A stretch of 64,000 nt of DNA from JAIBJN01 sp963811635 (GTDB lineage Bacteria; Actinomycetota; Thermoleophilia; Gaiellales; Gaiellaceae). A program made the translations under genes and the position numbers. How positions within the stretch are numbered: position 1 is the first letter of the stretch; every line of letters starts with the position of its first letter. Positions 19,320-27,784 of the stretch are shown here, one piece after another. The stretch is from assembly GCA_963811635.1 (NCBI GenBank), contig CAWESB010000025.1, positions 1 through 64,000 on the forward strand, written 5' to 3'. Under the pieces are notes generated by a model. The model was not told the DNA's origin. It did not search any database and saw only the letters and a program-made list of their open reading frames with translations.

Positions 19320-22300
19320 GTGACTGCCGACCGTCAGACGATGCTGCTGCACGCCGTCCCACTTCTGATCCTGGCCGTGCTCTACGGCCTCCTCTCGATT
19401 CTGATCGGCGTCTCGCTGCTGCGCGAGCGGCGCGCGTCGGTGCTCGGCCTCGGCATCTGGCTGCTCTTCACCGTCGTCGCGGTCCTGTCGGCGCTGATCG
19501 CCGGGCTCGCGCTCGCCGACCGCGACGTCCTCGCGGACGAGCCCTCCTGGCTGATCATCCTCGCGGCCGCCGCGGTGGCCGTGCCGGGTCTGCTCGTTCT
19601 CGTCCGCGGGCACGACCGCGGCCTGCTCGTGACCGCCGGCAGGCGCGTCCACGAGGCGGAGGAGATCGCGACCGAGCGCGGCCGCGAGGCCGACGCGATC
19701 GCGCGCCTGTCGTCCGCGCTCGCCGGCGCACAATCCGGGGAGGACGCCGCCGCCTCGCTCTTCGACGAGGTCGAGGCGCTGCTCTCGACCGAGGCGCTGC
19801 TGCTCGCCCACGTCGACGAGGACCTCCGGCTCGCGACCGGGCTCGCGGCGCGCGGCGTCGACGAAACCTGGTGGCGGGGGGTGACGCTCGACCTCGACAA
19901 GGACTCCGGCGCAATCGTGGCGGTCGTCCGCGACCGCACGCCGATCTCGATCCCCGACGTCCTCGCCGACCCCAACGTCAACCGCGCGCTGGCCGACGCC
20001 AGCGGCGCGAAGAGCGCGGCCTTCGTGCCGCTCTTCTCGGAGGGAGACGTGGTCGGCGTCCTCGTCGCGGCGACGCAGACGAGCCGGCGGAGCTTCACGG
20101 ATGCCGAGCTGGCTCTCGTGCAGGGCCTGGCGAGCGAGGCGGCGCTCGCCCTCGGGCGGACGCGCTCGAACGAGGCGCTGCGGGCGGCCGTCGAGCGCGA
20201 GCGGCTGATTGCAGAGATCGGCCGGCGCGTTCGTTCCGAGCTCGACCTCGACACCGTCCTCCGCGTCGCCGTCGAGGAGACGGCGAAGGCGGTCGGCGTG
20301 TCGCGTTGCTTCATCCGGCTCGGCGAGCTGGGGGAGCCGATGCCGATCCTCGCCGAGTGGAATGCGCCCGGGGTCGAGTCGGTGGAGGAGGTTGCGCCCA
20401 GGCTTCCGGCGCTCAACCTCGCGGCGCGGGACCGTCGCACGATCGTCGTGGACGACGCGGAGACGTCCCGGGAGATCGCGGACCCGGCTCTCGGCGACAA
20501 GCAGGCGCTCCTCGACCTCGGCACGCGCGCGACGCTCGCGACGCCCATCGTCGTCTTCGACGGGATCATCGGCGTCTTCGGCCTCCACCGGGACCAACCC
20601 ACCCGCTGGCTTCCCGGCGAGGTGGCGCTGGCCGAGGCCGTCGCACGCGAGCTCGGGCTGGCGATCCACACGGCGCGGCTCCTGGGCGAGAACGCGCAGC
20701 GGCTGCGCCGCCAGGAGACGCTGATCGAGGCGGCGCACGTGCTCACGAGCGACCTGCGCTTCGAGTCGGTCATCCGCCGGCTCGTGGAGGAGGTCGTCGC
20801 GTTGACGGGCGCCGACGCGGCCGACTGCTGGATCTACGAGCCCGACCGGACGTTGCTCCGCTGCCACGCCGTCGTCGGCGTTCCGGAGTGGAACGTCGGC
20901 CGCCAGATCCCACCGGACGGGACGATCGGGCTCGCGCTGCGGAGCGGGAAGTCCGTCCTCAAGCACGACTTCGCCACGACGGAGCAGCCGCCGCCGAGCC
21001 CGCCGTATGCGGTCTTCAGCGACGTGATGTCGACCCCGATCACCTGGCTCGGCGAGGCGCGCGGCGTCCTCGGCGTCTGCTCGCGCGAGCCGGGGCGGTT
21101 CCACGAGAGCGACATCGAGGTGGTCGAGGCCTTCGCCCGCTTCGCCTCGCTGGCGCTTCACAACGCGGAGAGCTTCGAGGAGCGCGAGCGGCAGACCCAG
21201 GTTCAGCGCGGCTTCTACCGCGTCGCCGAGGTGCTCGGGTCGACGCTCTCGCGGGCGGAGACTCTCGACGCGCTCGCGCAGGCCGCGTGCGACGCCCTGG
21301 GCGGGGATGCCGCGCTCGTGCTCGAGCTGCAGGGCGATGCCGTGCTGCTGGCCGGAGCGCACGAGCTCCCACAGAGCCTTCGCGGCGGCTTCGCCGCAGC
21401 CGAGGGACGGAGCCTCTGGCCCTTCCCTGGCCCCGGCGCGGACGAGACGATCCTCGCCTCGCCGGAGCTGGCCGAGGACGAGCGCTTCGGCGACGCTCTG
21501 CGCGCGCCGCTCGCTGCCGCGGGCTACCGCTCGCTCCTCTGCGCGCCGGTTGCCGGCGGCCGGGACCAGGCGTACGCCGTCGCGGTCGTCTTCCGCGAGG
21601 CGCGGGCCTTCACCGACGAAGACATCCTGCTCACCCGGCACCTGAGCGGCGCCGCGGGCGGTGCGCTCGAGCGCAGCGAGCTGTTCGAGGGCGAGCGTCG
21701 CGCGCGCACGTTCGCCCAGCGCCTGGCCGGTGTCGGCGCGCTGCTCTCCACGAGCCTCGACCCTGCGGTGGTTGCGGGCGAGGTCGTGCGCGAGGCGCCG
21801 GAGCTGCTTGCGGCGGACGCCGCCGTCCTGCGCCTGCTCGAAGGCGACGACCTCGTCGTTCGGGCGGCAGCCGGGCCGGAAACCGAGCGGCTCGTCGGCT
21901 CGCCGTCGGACTCGACCGCCGGCGTCTCGGGCGCGGTCATCCAGTCCCGGTCGGTGCTCGCCGTGCCGGACGTGCGCGAGCAGCCGCGCCTCTCGCGCGG
22001 CGACCTCCTGCTCGAGCGAGGAATGTGCGCGTGCGTCGCGGTGCCGCTCCAGGCCCACGGCGGGGGGCTTTACGGCGTCCTGACGGTTTACTCACGCGCG
22101 CCGCGGGCCTGGCGCGAGGACGATGTCGAGTCGCTCTCGGCCCTCGCCGCCGCCGCCTCCGCATCGGTCGCGAACGCCGAGCTGTATCAGCGCGTCGCGG
22201 AGGAGAAGGAGCGCAGCGGCGCGATCCTGGCGAACATCGCCGACGGCATCGTCGCCGTCGGGCGCGACGAGGCGATCGTGCTCTGGAACTCGATGGCCGA

Positions 22301-23249
22301 GCAGATAACCGGTGTGCCGGCGTCGGAGGCGCTCGGCCGGCGCGTCCCCGAGGTGCTGCAACGGGAGCTCGCCGCCGACGGCGCCGACGGAGAGGGCGAG
22401 CGCCACATGGCGATCCGCCGCGGCGGGAACGAGGTCTGGCTGGCGCTCACCGAGGCCGTCATGCTCGACCCGGCTGGCGCGGTGGCGGGGCGCATCTTCG
22501 CCTTCCGCGACGTCTCCCGGGAGCGCGTCGTCGAGCAGATGAAGTCGGACTTCGTCTCGACCGTCTCGCACGAGCTGCGCACGCCGCTCACGTCCATCTA
22601 CGGCTTCGCCGAGACCCTCATGCGCGACGATGTCGACTTCACGGACACCGAGCGCGAGACCTTCCTCCGCTACATCGCGTCGGAGTCGGAGCGCCTCATC
22701 CGCATCGTCGACGAGCTCCTCAACGTCGCGCGGCTCGAGGCCGGGACGCTCGCGGTCACGCTGACGCCCGTCGACCTCGGCGCGGCCGCGCGCGAAGCGG
22801 TCTCGACCGCCCGTGAGCAGGACGGAGGCCTCCACCGCTTCCTCGTCGAGGTCGACCCGGCGGAGCTCGCCGTCCGAGCCGACAGGGAGAAATTGGGGCA
22901 GGTGCTCGCCAACCTGCTCGACAACGCCGCCCGCTACTCGCCCGAAGGCGGGACGATCACCGTCTCCGCGCGGGGCGGGATCGACGCGGCCGAGATCACG
23001 GTGTCTGACGAGGGAATCGGGATTCCACGGGCCGACCAGCAGCGCATCTTCTCGAAGTTCTTCCGCGCCGAGCGGGCGCCCGCGGGCCAGGGGACGGGCC
23101 TCGGCCTCTTCCTCGTCCGCGGCCTCGTCACCGCCATGGGCGGACGGATCTGGGTCGACTCGGACGAGGGCGACGGCTCGCGCTTCACCTTCGAGCTCCC
23201 GCTCTCTGGCCGGGAGCCCGCCGACACCTACCCGCTGGAGGTCTCGTGA
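19320..23249 (+). CDS. Membrane sensor histidine kinase with five GAF domains and a PAS domain
   Basis: A 1,309-residue protein from GTG 19320. Three membrane helices lie at about residues 5-105. Five consecutive GAF-like domains follow (about 127-275, 285-455, 465-625, 630-795, 800-960), then a PAS domain (about 965-1075: ILANIADGIVAVGRDEAIVLWN). The HisKA segment is FVSTVSHELRTPLTS with the phospho-acceptor His, and the ATPase has N box ANLLDNAARYSPEGG, G1 VSDEGIGIP, F box FSKFFRAE and G2 GTGLGLFLV. It should integrate several ligands or redox signals. It overlaps its receiver partner by 4 nt. Confidence 0.9.
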   Translation: MTADRQTMLLHAVPLLILAVLYGLLSILIGVSLLRERRASVLGLGIWLLFTVVAVLSALIAGLALADRDVLADEPSWLIILAAAAVAVPGLLVLVRGHDRGLLVTAGRRVHEAEEIATERGREADAIARLSSALAGAQSGEDAAASLFDEVEALLSTEALLLAHVDEDLRLATGLAARGVDETWWRGVTLDLDKDSGAIVAVVRDRTPISIPDVLADPNVNRALADASGAKSAAFVPLFSEGDVVGVLVAATQTSRRSFTDAELALVQGLASEAALALGRTRSNEALRAAVERERLIAEIGRRVRSELDLDTVLRVAVEETAKAVGVSRCFIRLGELGEPMPILAEWNAPGVESVEEVAPRLPALNLAARDRRTIVVDDAETSREIADPALGDKQALLDLGTRATLATPIVVFDGIIGVFGLHRDQPTRWLPGEVALAEAVARELGLAIHTARLLGENAQRLRRQETLIEAAHVLTSDLRFESVIRRLVEEVVALTGADAADCWIYEPDRTLLRCHAVVGVPEWNVGRQIPPDGTIGLALRSGKSVLKHDFATTEQPPPSPPYAVFSDVMSTPITWLGEARGVLGVCSREPGRFHESDIEVVEAFARFASLALHNAESFEERERQTQVQRGFYRVAEVLGSTLSRAETLDALAQAACDALGGDAALVLELQGDAVLLAGAHELPQSLRGGFAAAEGRSLWPFPGPGADETILASPELAEDERFGDALRAPLAAAGYRSLLCAPVAGGRDQAYAVAVVFREARAFTDEDILLTRHLSGAAGGALERSELFEGERRARTFAQRLAGVGALLSTSLDPAVVAGEVVREAPELLAADAAVLRLLEGDDLVVRAAAGPETERLVGSPSDSTAGVSGAVIQSRSVLAVPDVREQPRLSRGDLLLERGMCACVAVPLQAHGGGLYGVLTVYSRAPRAWREDDVESLSALAAAASASVANAELYQRVAEEKERSGAILANIADGIVAVGRDEAIVLWNSMAEQITGVPASEALGRRVPEVLQRELAADGADGEGERHMAIRRGGNEVWLALTEAVMLDPAGAVAGRIFAFRDVSRERVVEQMKSDFVSTVSHELRTPLTSIYGFAETLMRDDVDFTDTERETFLRYIASESERLIRIVDELLNVARLEAGTLAVTLTPVDLGAAAREAVSTAREQDGGLHRFLVEVDPAELAVRADREKLGQVLANLLDNAARYSPEGGTITVSARGGIDAAEITVSDEGIGIPRADQQRIFSKFFRAERAPAGQGTGLGLFLVRGLVTAMGGRIWVDSDEGDGSRFTFELPLSGREPADTYPLEVS

Positions 23250-23701
23250 CCCGCGTGCTCGTGATCGACGACGAGGCGCCGATCCGGCTCCTCTGCCGCG
23301 TCAACCTCGAGGCCGAGGGGATGCAGGTCAGCGAGGCAGGCGACGGCCCCGGCGGTCTCGACCTCGCCCGGGCCCAGCGTCCCGACGTCATCCTCCTCGA
23401 CGTGATGATGCCCGGGCTCGACGGCTGGCGGGTCGCCGAGATGCTCCTCGACGACCCGGTCACGAGCGACATCCCGATCGTCTTCCTCACCGCCCGCGCC
23501 GACGTGCGCGACCGCGCCCGGGGCATTGACCTGGGCGGCCTCGAGTACATCACGAAACCGTTCAACCCGGTCGAGCTGGCGACGCTCGTGCGCAGCGTGC
23601 TGGCCGCCCTCGAGCGCGGCGAGCGCGAGCGGCTGCGCAGCGACAAGCTCGCCCAGCTGCGTGAGCTGTTCGAAGGCGCTTCGGAGAGCTCGAAGCCCTA
23701 G
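23246..23701 (+). CDS. Single-domain response regulator
   Basis: A 151-residue receiver protein from GTG 23246. It has the acidic pair VIDDE, the phospho-Asp in ILLDVMMPGLDGW near residue 52, the Thr in FLTARAD and the Lys in YITKPFNP. A charged helical tail replaces an output domain, so it probably acts by protein contact or in a phosphorelay. Translational coupling marks it as the partner of the five-GAF kinase. Confidence 0.9.
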   Translation: MTRVLVIDDEAPIRLLCRVNLEAEGMQVSEAGDGPGGLDLARAQRPDVILLDVMMPGLDGWRVAEMLLDDPVTSDIPIVFLTARADVRDRARGIDLGGLEYITKPFNPVELATLVRSVLAALERGERERLRSDKLAQLRELFEGASESSKP

Positions 23702-24135
23702 CGGAAGCGCGCGACGGCCATCTCGACGCAGCCGTAGCTGCGCCAGGAGCCGCGCGTCCAGCCCGCGCCGACGTAGCGGAACCCCGGCCTTAGCAGGAGG
23801 GCGCGGTGTCCCGGACTGTCGAGCCACATCCGCACCGCCTGCGCCGGCCGGAACCAGGAGCACGTGCCCCAGGCGAGAATCTCGCCCGTCCCGGAGGCGA
23901 GCCGCGCGTGGTAGAAGGAATCCGCGCGGACGAGGTAGAGCGACCACGAATGGGCGCCCCGGTTGAGGGCGGCCCGCATGTGGAGCCTGCGCAGCCCGTG
24001 TGCGGCGCGGACATCGTTGATCCGCTCGACCAGCCGCCTCTCGATCGGGTTCGGCGCGGCCTGCGTGGGCGCTGCGACGACGAGCGCACAGATGCAGGTC
24101 AGCAGTGCAAGGAATGTCTTCAGTCGTCCTGGCAT
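23698..24135 (-). CDS. Secreted CAP-domain (SCP-like) protein
   Basis: A 145-residue protein with a signal peptide from ATG 24135 (LKTFLALLTCICALVVAAP); an in-frame ATG lies 10 codons upstream (24165) but adds no recognisable sequence. The CAP fold shows as RRLVERINDVRAAHGLRRL, the HSWSLYLVRAD helix, FYHARLASG, VRMWLDSPGHRALLLRPGF and YVGAGWTRG. Bacterial CAP proteins are extracellular and of mostly unknown action. It converges with the receiver gene (4-nt overlap). Confidence 0.8.
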   Translation of the reverse strand: MPGRLKTFLALLTCICALVVAAPTQAAPNPIERRLVERINDVRAAHGLRRLHMRAALNRGAHSWSLYLVRADSFYHARLASGTGEILAWGTCSWFRPAQAVRMWLDSPGHRALLLRPGFRYVGAGWTRGSWRSYGCVEMAVARFR

Positions 24136-24205
24136 GCGGCGAGGTTGCCAGACCGATGTCGGCATCCGGTTCGGAAAGCGTTAGCGTTATTTGAGGAGGG
24201 CGATC

Positions 24206-25258
24206 TCACGAGCTGCCACGCGCGAGGTCGCGGGAGATTGCCACACCTTCCTGCATTTTGCGGAGTTCCTCGTGCGTATCGTCACGATCATCGGGGCGCG
24301 CCGTCTGGGCGAGCACCACGCCGACGAGCACGATGACGCCTCCGACGATCTGCACGGCGGCGAGCTCCTCGCCCAGCCAGATCCAGGCAACGATGGCGGC
24401 GAGCACCGGCTCCAGCATCGCCACGATCGTCACCCGAGTGGCGGGCACGTGGTGCAGGGCGCTGACCAGGAGGATGAATGGAACCACGGTCCCGAGCACG
24501 ACGACGTAGCCGAGGAGGAGCCAGACCGGCAGCTCGACGTCCTCGAAGCGCCCGAGCAGGGACGCGCTCCCGTCGACGAGCTCGACCGGGAACGCCCACC
24601 AAGGCTGGACGACCGCCCAGAAGAGGGCGGCGAAGGCGAAGCCCCAGGCGAGGAGCGAGTACACGTCCCGGCCGCGCTCGAGCGCGTGCTCGGCCATGAG
24701 GACGTAGGCGGCATAGGCGAGGGCGGTCACGAGGCAGGCGAGGACGCCGACCCCGCTCAGGGAGGAGCCGCCGTTCCAGAGCTCGACGACAAGCGACAGC
24801 CCGAGCAGGCTGAGCGCGATCGCGAGCCACAGGCGGCGCCGTACGGGCTCGTGCACGTAGAAGCGGGCCCAAAGCGCGACGAAGACCGGCGCGAGGTAGT
24901 TGATGACGAGGGCGATCCCGATGTCGAGCCGCTGGATGCCGACGAAGTAGAAGAGCTGGACGAAGGCAAGCCCGAAGATTCCGAAGACCGCAAGGAACGC
25001 GAGCTCGCGCCGATTCGTCCGCAGCGCGCTCGCTCGCCAGACGGCGACGGCGGTCACGAGGATGAGCGCGGCGCCGGTCGCGCGCACCTGCGCGAGGCGC
25101 ATCGAGGAGAGGCCCGCGGAGTCGAGGATGATCTTCGAGATGACCGCGTTCAGCGACCAGAGCACGACGGCGGACCACACGAGGGCGTAGCCGAGGGCCG
25201 GACGGGGCACCGGGCGCTTCGACTCGAGGGCGGGCGGCGCGAAGGGAGCGTCGGCCAC
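24206..25258 (-). CDS. EamA/DMT-family transporter
   Basis: A 350-residue membrane protein with ten helices in two EamA repeats. Typical pieces are ALVWSAVVLWSLNAVISK at helix 1, FVQLFYFVGIQRLDIGIAL, and in the second half PATRVTIVAMLEPVLAAIVAW and WLGEELAAVQIVGG. It has an N-terminal cytoplasmic tail of about 20 residues and a charged C-terminal tail. It probably exports metabolites or amino acids. It is divergent from another EamA gene that starts 57 bp away. Confidence 0.87.
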   Translation of the reverse strand: MADAPFAPPALESKRPVPRPALGYALVWSAVVLWSLNAVISKIILDSAGLSSMRLAQVRATGAALILVTAVAVWRASALRTNRRELAFLAVFGIFGLAFVQLFYFVGIQRLDIGIALVINYLAPVFVALWARFYVHEPVRRRLWLAIALSLLGLSLVVELWNGGSSLSGVGVLACLVTALAYAAYVLMAEHALERGRDVYSLLAWGFAFAALFWAVVQPWWAFPVELVDGSASLLGRFEDVELPVWLLLGYVVVLGTVVPFILLVSALHHVPATRVTIVAMLEPVLAAIVAWIWLGEELAAVQIVGGVIVLVGVVLAQTARPDDRDDTHEELRKMQEGVAISRDLARGSS

Positions 25259-25314
25259 GGGCGCGCAACATATCGGCGGATGCGGAGGCCCCGCCGCGCG
25301 TAGCGTTCGCCCGA

Positions 25315-26286
25315 ATGGGCTCCCGACCGGTCCTCATGGCGATGGCGGGCGCGACCTGCATCGCGTTTTCGGCGATCCTCGTGCGCCTCGCCGACGTGCC
25401 GCCGTCCACGGCCGCCTTCTACCGCTGCCTGTACGCGCTCCCGCCGCTGGCGCTGCTCGCCTGGTGGGAACGGCACCGCTTCGGCCCGCTCGGCCGGCGG
25501 GCACTCCGGCTCTCGCTCGTCGCCGGCGTCTTCTTCATGGGCGATCTCGTCTTCTGGCACCACGCGATCGCGGCGGTCGGCGCCGGCCTCGCCACCGTGC
25601 TCGGGAACGTTCAGGTCGTGATCGTGCCGCTGGCCGCCTGGGCGCTCCTCCGCGAGAAGCCCGCCGGCCGGACGCTCGCGTCCGTCCCGGTCGTCCTCTT
25701 CGGGGTCGTGCTGATCTCCGGCGTGGTCGGCGCGGAAGCCTACGGCTCGAGCCCGGCGCTCGGCGTCCTCTTTGGCGTACTCACCGCGATCACCTACGCG
25801 GGCTTCCTTCTCATCCTGCGCGAGGGGAGCACCGACCTGCGCCGGCCCGCCGGGCCGCTCTTCTACGCCACGCTCTCCGCGGCGATCGTCACCCTCCCCG
25901 TCGGCGCGGGCCTCGGCGAGCTCGAGCTGCGGCCGACTTGGCCGGAGCATGGATGGCTCGTCCTTCTGGCGCTGACCTCGCAGGTCGTCGGCTGGCTCCT
26001 GATCGCGGCTGCCCTACCGCGGCTTCCGGCCGCGCTCACGTCGGTCACGCTGACGCTCCAGCCGGCGCTCTCGGTCGTCTTCGCGGTCATTCTGCTGGAC
26101 GAGGATCCGTCCTCCGTGCAGCTCGCCGGCGTCGCCGTGATCATCGGCGGGGTCGTCCTCGCGACGGCGGGTCGCCGCAGCCGGCCCTACACTGAGGCCG
26201 AACAGCTGCGGGACGTGGCGCAGCCTGGTAGCGCGCCTGCTTTGGGAGCAGGAGGCCGCCGGTTCGAATCCGGCCGTCCCGACTGA
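25315..26286 (+). CDS. EamA/DMT-family transporter; frame runs through tRNA-Pro
   Basis: A ten-helix transporter. Helices run from AMAGATCIAFSAILVRLAD to LAGVAVIIGGVVLATAGRRS near residue 290, which is where the natural protein should end. There is no stop in this frame before the tRNA-Pro gene (26209-26282), so the frame continues through the whole tRNA to TGA 26284-26286, adding a meaningless tail (SAPALGAGGRRFESG). One frame over, a TGA lies at 26193-26195, so a one-base error is likely. GTG/ATG choice: ATG 25315. The substrate is unknown. Confidence 0.82.
   Translation: MGSRPVLMAMAGATCIAFSAILVRLADVPPSTAAFYRCLYALPPLALLAWWERHRFGPLGRRALRLSLVAGVFFMGDLVFWHHAIAAVGAGLATVLGNVQVVIVPLAAWALLREKPAGRTLASVPVVLFGVVLISGVVGAEAYGSSPALGVLFGVLTAITYAGFLLILREGSTDLRRPAGPLFYATLSAAIVTLPVGAGLGELELRPTWPEHGWLVLLALTSQVVGWLLIAAALPRLPAALTSVTLTLQPALSVVFAVILLDEDPSSVQLAGVAVIIGGVVLATAGRRSRPYTEAEQLRDVAQPGSAPALGAGGRRFESGRPD
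26209..26282 (+). tRNA. tRNA-Pro (TGG)
   Basis: Acceptor CGGGACG pairs with CGTCCCG. The anticodon loop is CTTTGGGA-type with TGG, and the T arm is GCCGG-TTCGAAT-CCGGC. The discriminator is A; CCA is not encoded. Length is 74 nt. A terminator follows at 26287. Confidence 0.95.
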
Positions 26287-26315
26287 GGAAGCCCCTGGAA
26301 ACGGGGCTTCCTTTA
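26287..26315 (+). terminator. Intrinsic terminator after tRNA-Pro
   Basis: GGAAGCCCC and GGGGCTTCC form a 9-bp stem around a 7-nt loop, followed by TTT. Confidence 0.85.
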
Positions 26316-26465
26316 GGAGTTCGATCGTGAGGTGGGCCGGAGCAAGGTGGCCACTTCGCCGCCATTGTGGCGGCTGCCGTGCTCATCGGGGACATCCGCG
26401 CCTTCGTCCGTCCCCTACGCTAGTCGAATCGCCGTGCTGGAAACACGTCATCGAAGGAGGTCCGC

Positions 26466-26855
26466 ATGGACATGAAGCTCGAGGTCGTTCCCATCCCCGT
26501 GTCGGACGTCGATGCGGCGAAGGCCTTCTACACCGAGCGTGTCGGGTTCGGGCTCGACCACGATGTCCGACCCAACGACCACATGCGGGTCGTACAGATG
26601 ACCCCGCCAGGCTCTGCGTGCTCGGTCGTGATCGGCGAAGGTCTGCCGCTCGGCAAACCCGGCTCGGTCAAGGGCGTCCAGCTCGTCGTAGAGGACCTCG
26701 ACGCTGTGCGCGAGGCGCTCGCAGCACGAGGCGTCCCCGTCAGCGACCTGCAGCAGCTCGGACCCCCGGGCTCGCGTGGCTCACGCTTCGCCTTCTTCGA
26801 CGATCCCGACGGCAACACCTGGGCGATCCAGGAGCTCAAGCCCGACCCGGCGTAG
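26466..26855 (+). CDS. VOC-superfamily (glyoxalase/dioxygenase-like) protein
   Basis: A 129-residue single-module VOC protein from ATG 26466 behind GAAGGAGG. It starts with VVPIPVSDVDAAKAFYTERV and ends FAFFDDPDGNTWAIQEL, the usual beta-alpha-beta-beta-beta edges. The metal ligands of true glyoxalases are not clear apart from the last Glu (IQEL). Two similar proteins lie at 61254 and 63550. The substrate is unknown. Confidence 0.85.
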   Translation: MDMKLEVVPIPVSDVDAAKAFYTERVGFGLDHDVRPNDHMRVVQMTPPGSACSVVIGEGLPLGKPGSVKGVQLVVEDLDAVREALAARGVPVSDLQQLGPPGSRGSRFAFFDDPDGNTWAIQELKPDPA

Positions 26856-26983
26856 CTCCCAGGCCTGACTGGCTCGTGGCGAGGCCGTTAGGCAGGTTCC
26901 ATGGATGTGCCTGTTCACTCGCTGCGTTTGGCGGGGTCCACAGTGACGGAACCTTCTGCCGCGACGTATCGTCAGAGGAAAGG

Positions 26984-27484
26984 ATGAAGTCTCCCGTCCT
27001 GTTGACGGTCATCGCATCCGCCTTGGCGCTTGTGCCCGCCTGCACGCCCGCCGACCGGTCGTGGGTGGAGGAGGAGGGCCAGGGCGCGGACGCACAGGGT
27101 TCTCTCCCCGCACGTGAGGGGTATCGCGCTCAGCTTCACCGAACGCCCTGGGCGTTGGATCGCATCTCGAAGGACGGCTCGGTTGTCTGGATCAGAACTG
27201 CCGTGAGCGGCTGCAACCAGTTCCATCACGTCCGCGTCAGGCAAGTGCCAGGTGGGTTCCGGCTCGTCGCCTTCGACGTCGTCTACACGCCCACGAAGAA
27301 GAACTACGGGTGCCTGCTGTATCTCTTCCGGCCTCGACATCGCGTCGAGCTTCCGCGTCCTCTTGGTGGCGACGAGATCCTCGGTGAGTGCGTGCCGGGC
27401 GATCCGCGAGAAATGTGCGCCGTGCTGCACGCCGTAGTGGGTCTGCGGAAGGGCGAACCGGAGCGAGACCCTTGGCTGGGGTAG
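26984..27484 (+). CDS. Hypothetical lipoprotein, 166 aa
   Basis: An ATG at 26984 behind GAGGAAAGG opens a signal sequence with a lipobox-like stretch (LTVIASALALVPACTP). The mature part is basic and soluble, with Cys residues in SGCNQF, NYGCLLY, GECVPG and REMCAV that could form two disulfides. No family is recognised. It lies in a stretch of accessory genes after tRNA-Pro. Confidence 0.6.
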   Translation: MKSPVLLTVIASALALVPACTPADRSWVEEEGQGADAQGSLPAREGYRAQLHRTPWALDRISKDGSVVWIRTAVSGCNQFHHVRVRQVPGGFRLVAFDVVYTPTKKNYGCLLYLFRPRHRVELPRPLGGDEILGECVPGDPREMCAVLHAVVGLRKGEPERDPWLG

Positions 27485-27784
27485 GTGCCGCTCAGGTCGT
27501 GTTCCAAAAAGGACCACCTGCCCATGCCCCGGCGAGGCCGGGGCCAGGCATCTCGGATCGAGACGGCGTTATGCGGGGCGGGCGCCGTGGTTCCAATCCG
27601 TCACCCGCGGCTGCGGCGGCCACGAATGCTCGGTGTCAGCGGAACCACCCAACTTGGGAGGCAGCTGGGAGGGGTGCGAACCGGCGCCCGCCGTGACCGA
27701 TCCTCTCAGGGAGATTGCTTCCAGGTAAAGGCCGGGCCGCACGATACCCCAGGAAATACCGCCGACGTGTGGGCGGCGCTCGGT
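27485..27784. other. Intergenic region without a supported gene
   Basis: 300 bp between convergent genes. It holds a small GC hairpin (CCCCGGCGAGGCCGGGG near 27527-27543) and no frame or RNA that can be supported. Confidence 0.5.

Noticed and set aside
19119..22058. 979-codon minus-strand frame opposite the five-GAF kinase
   Set aside because: Shadow frame produced by third-position GC bias; the plus-strand kinase has clear domains.
26216..26286. C-terminal protein tail of the EamA transporter (SAPALGAGGRRFESG)
   Set aside because: These bases are the tRNA-Pro gene; the tail is an artefact of a missing stop.
27527..27700. tRNA-like remnant (GGTTCCAATCC near 27590)
   Set aside because: The flanking bases do not pair as a T arm and no acceptor stem is found.
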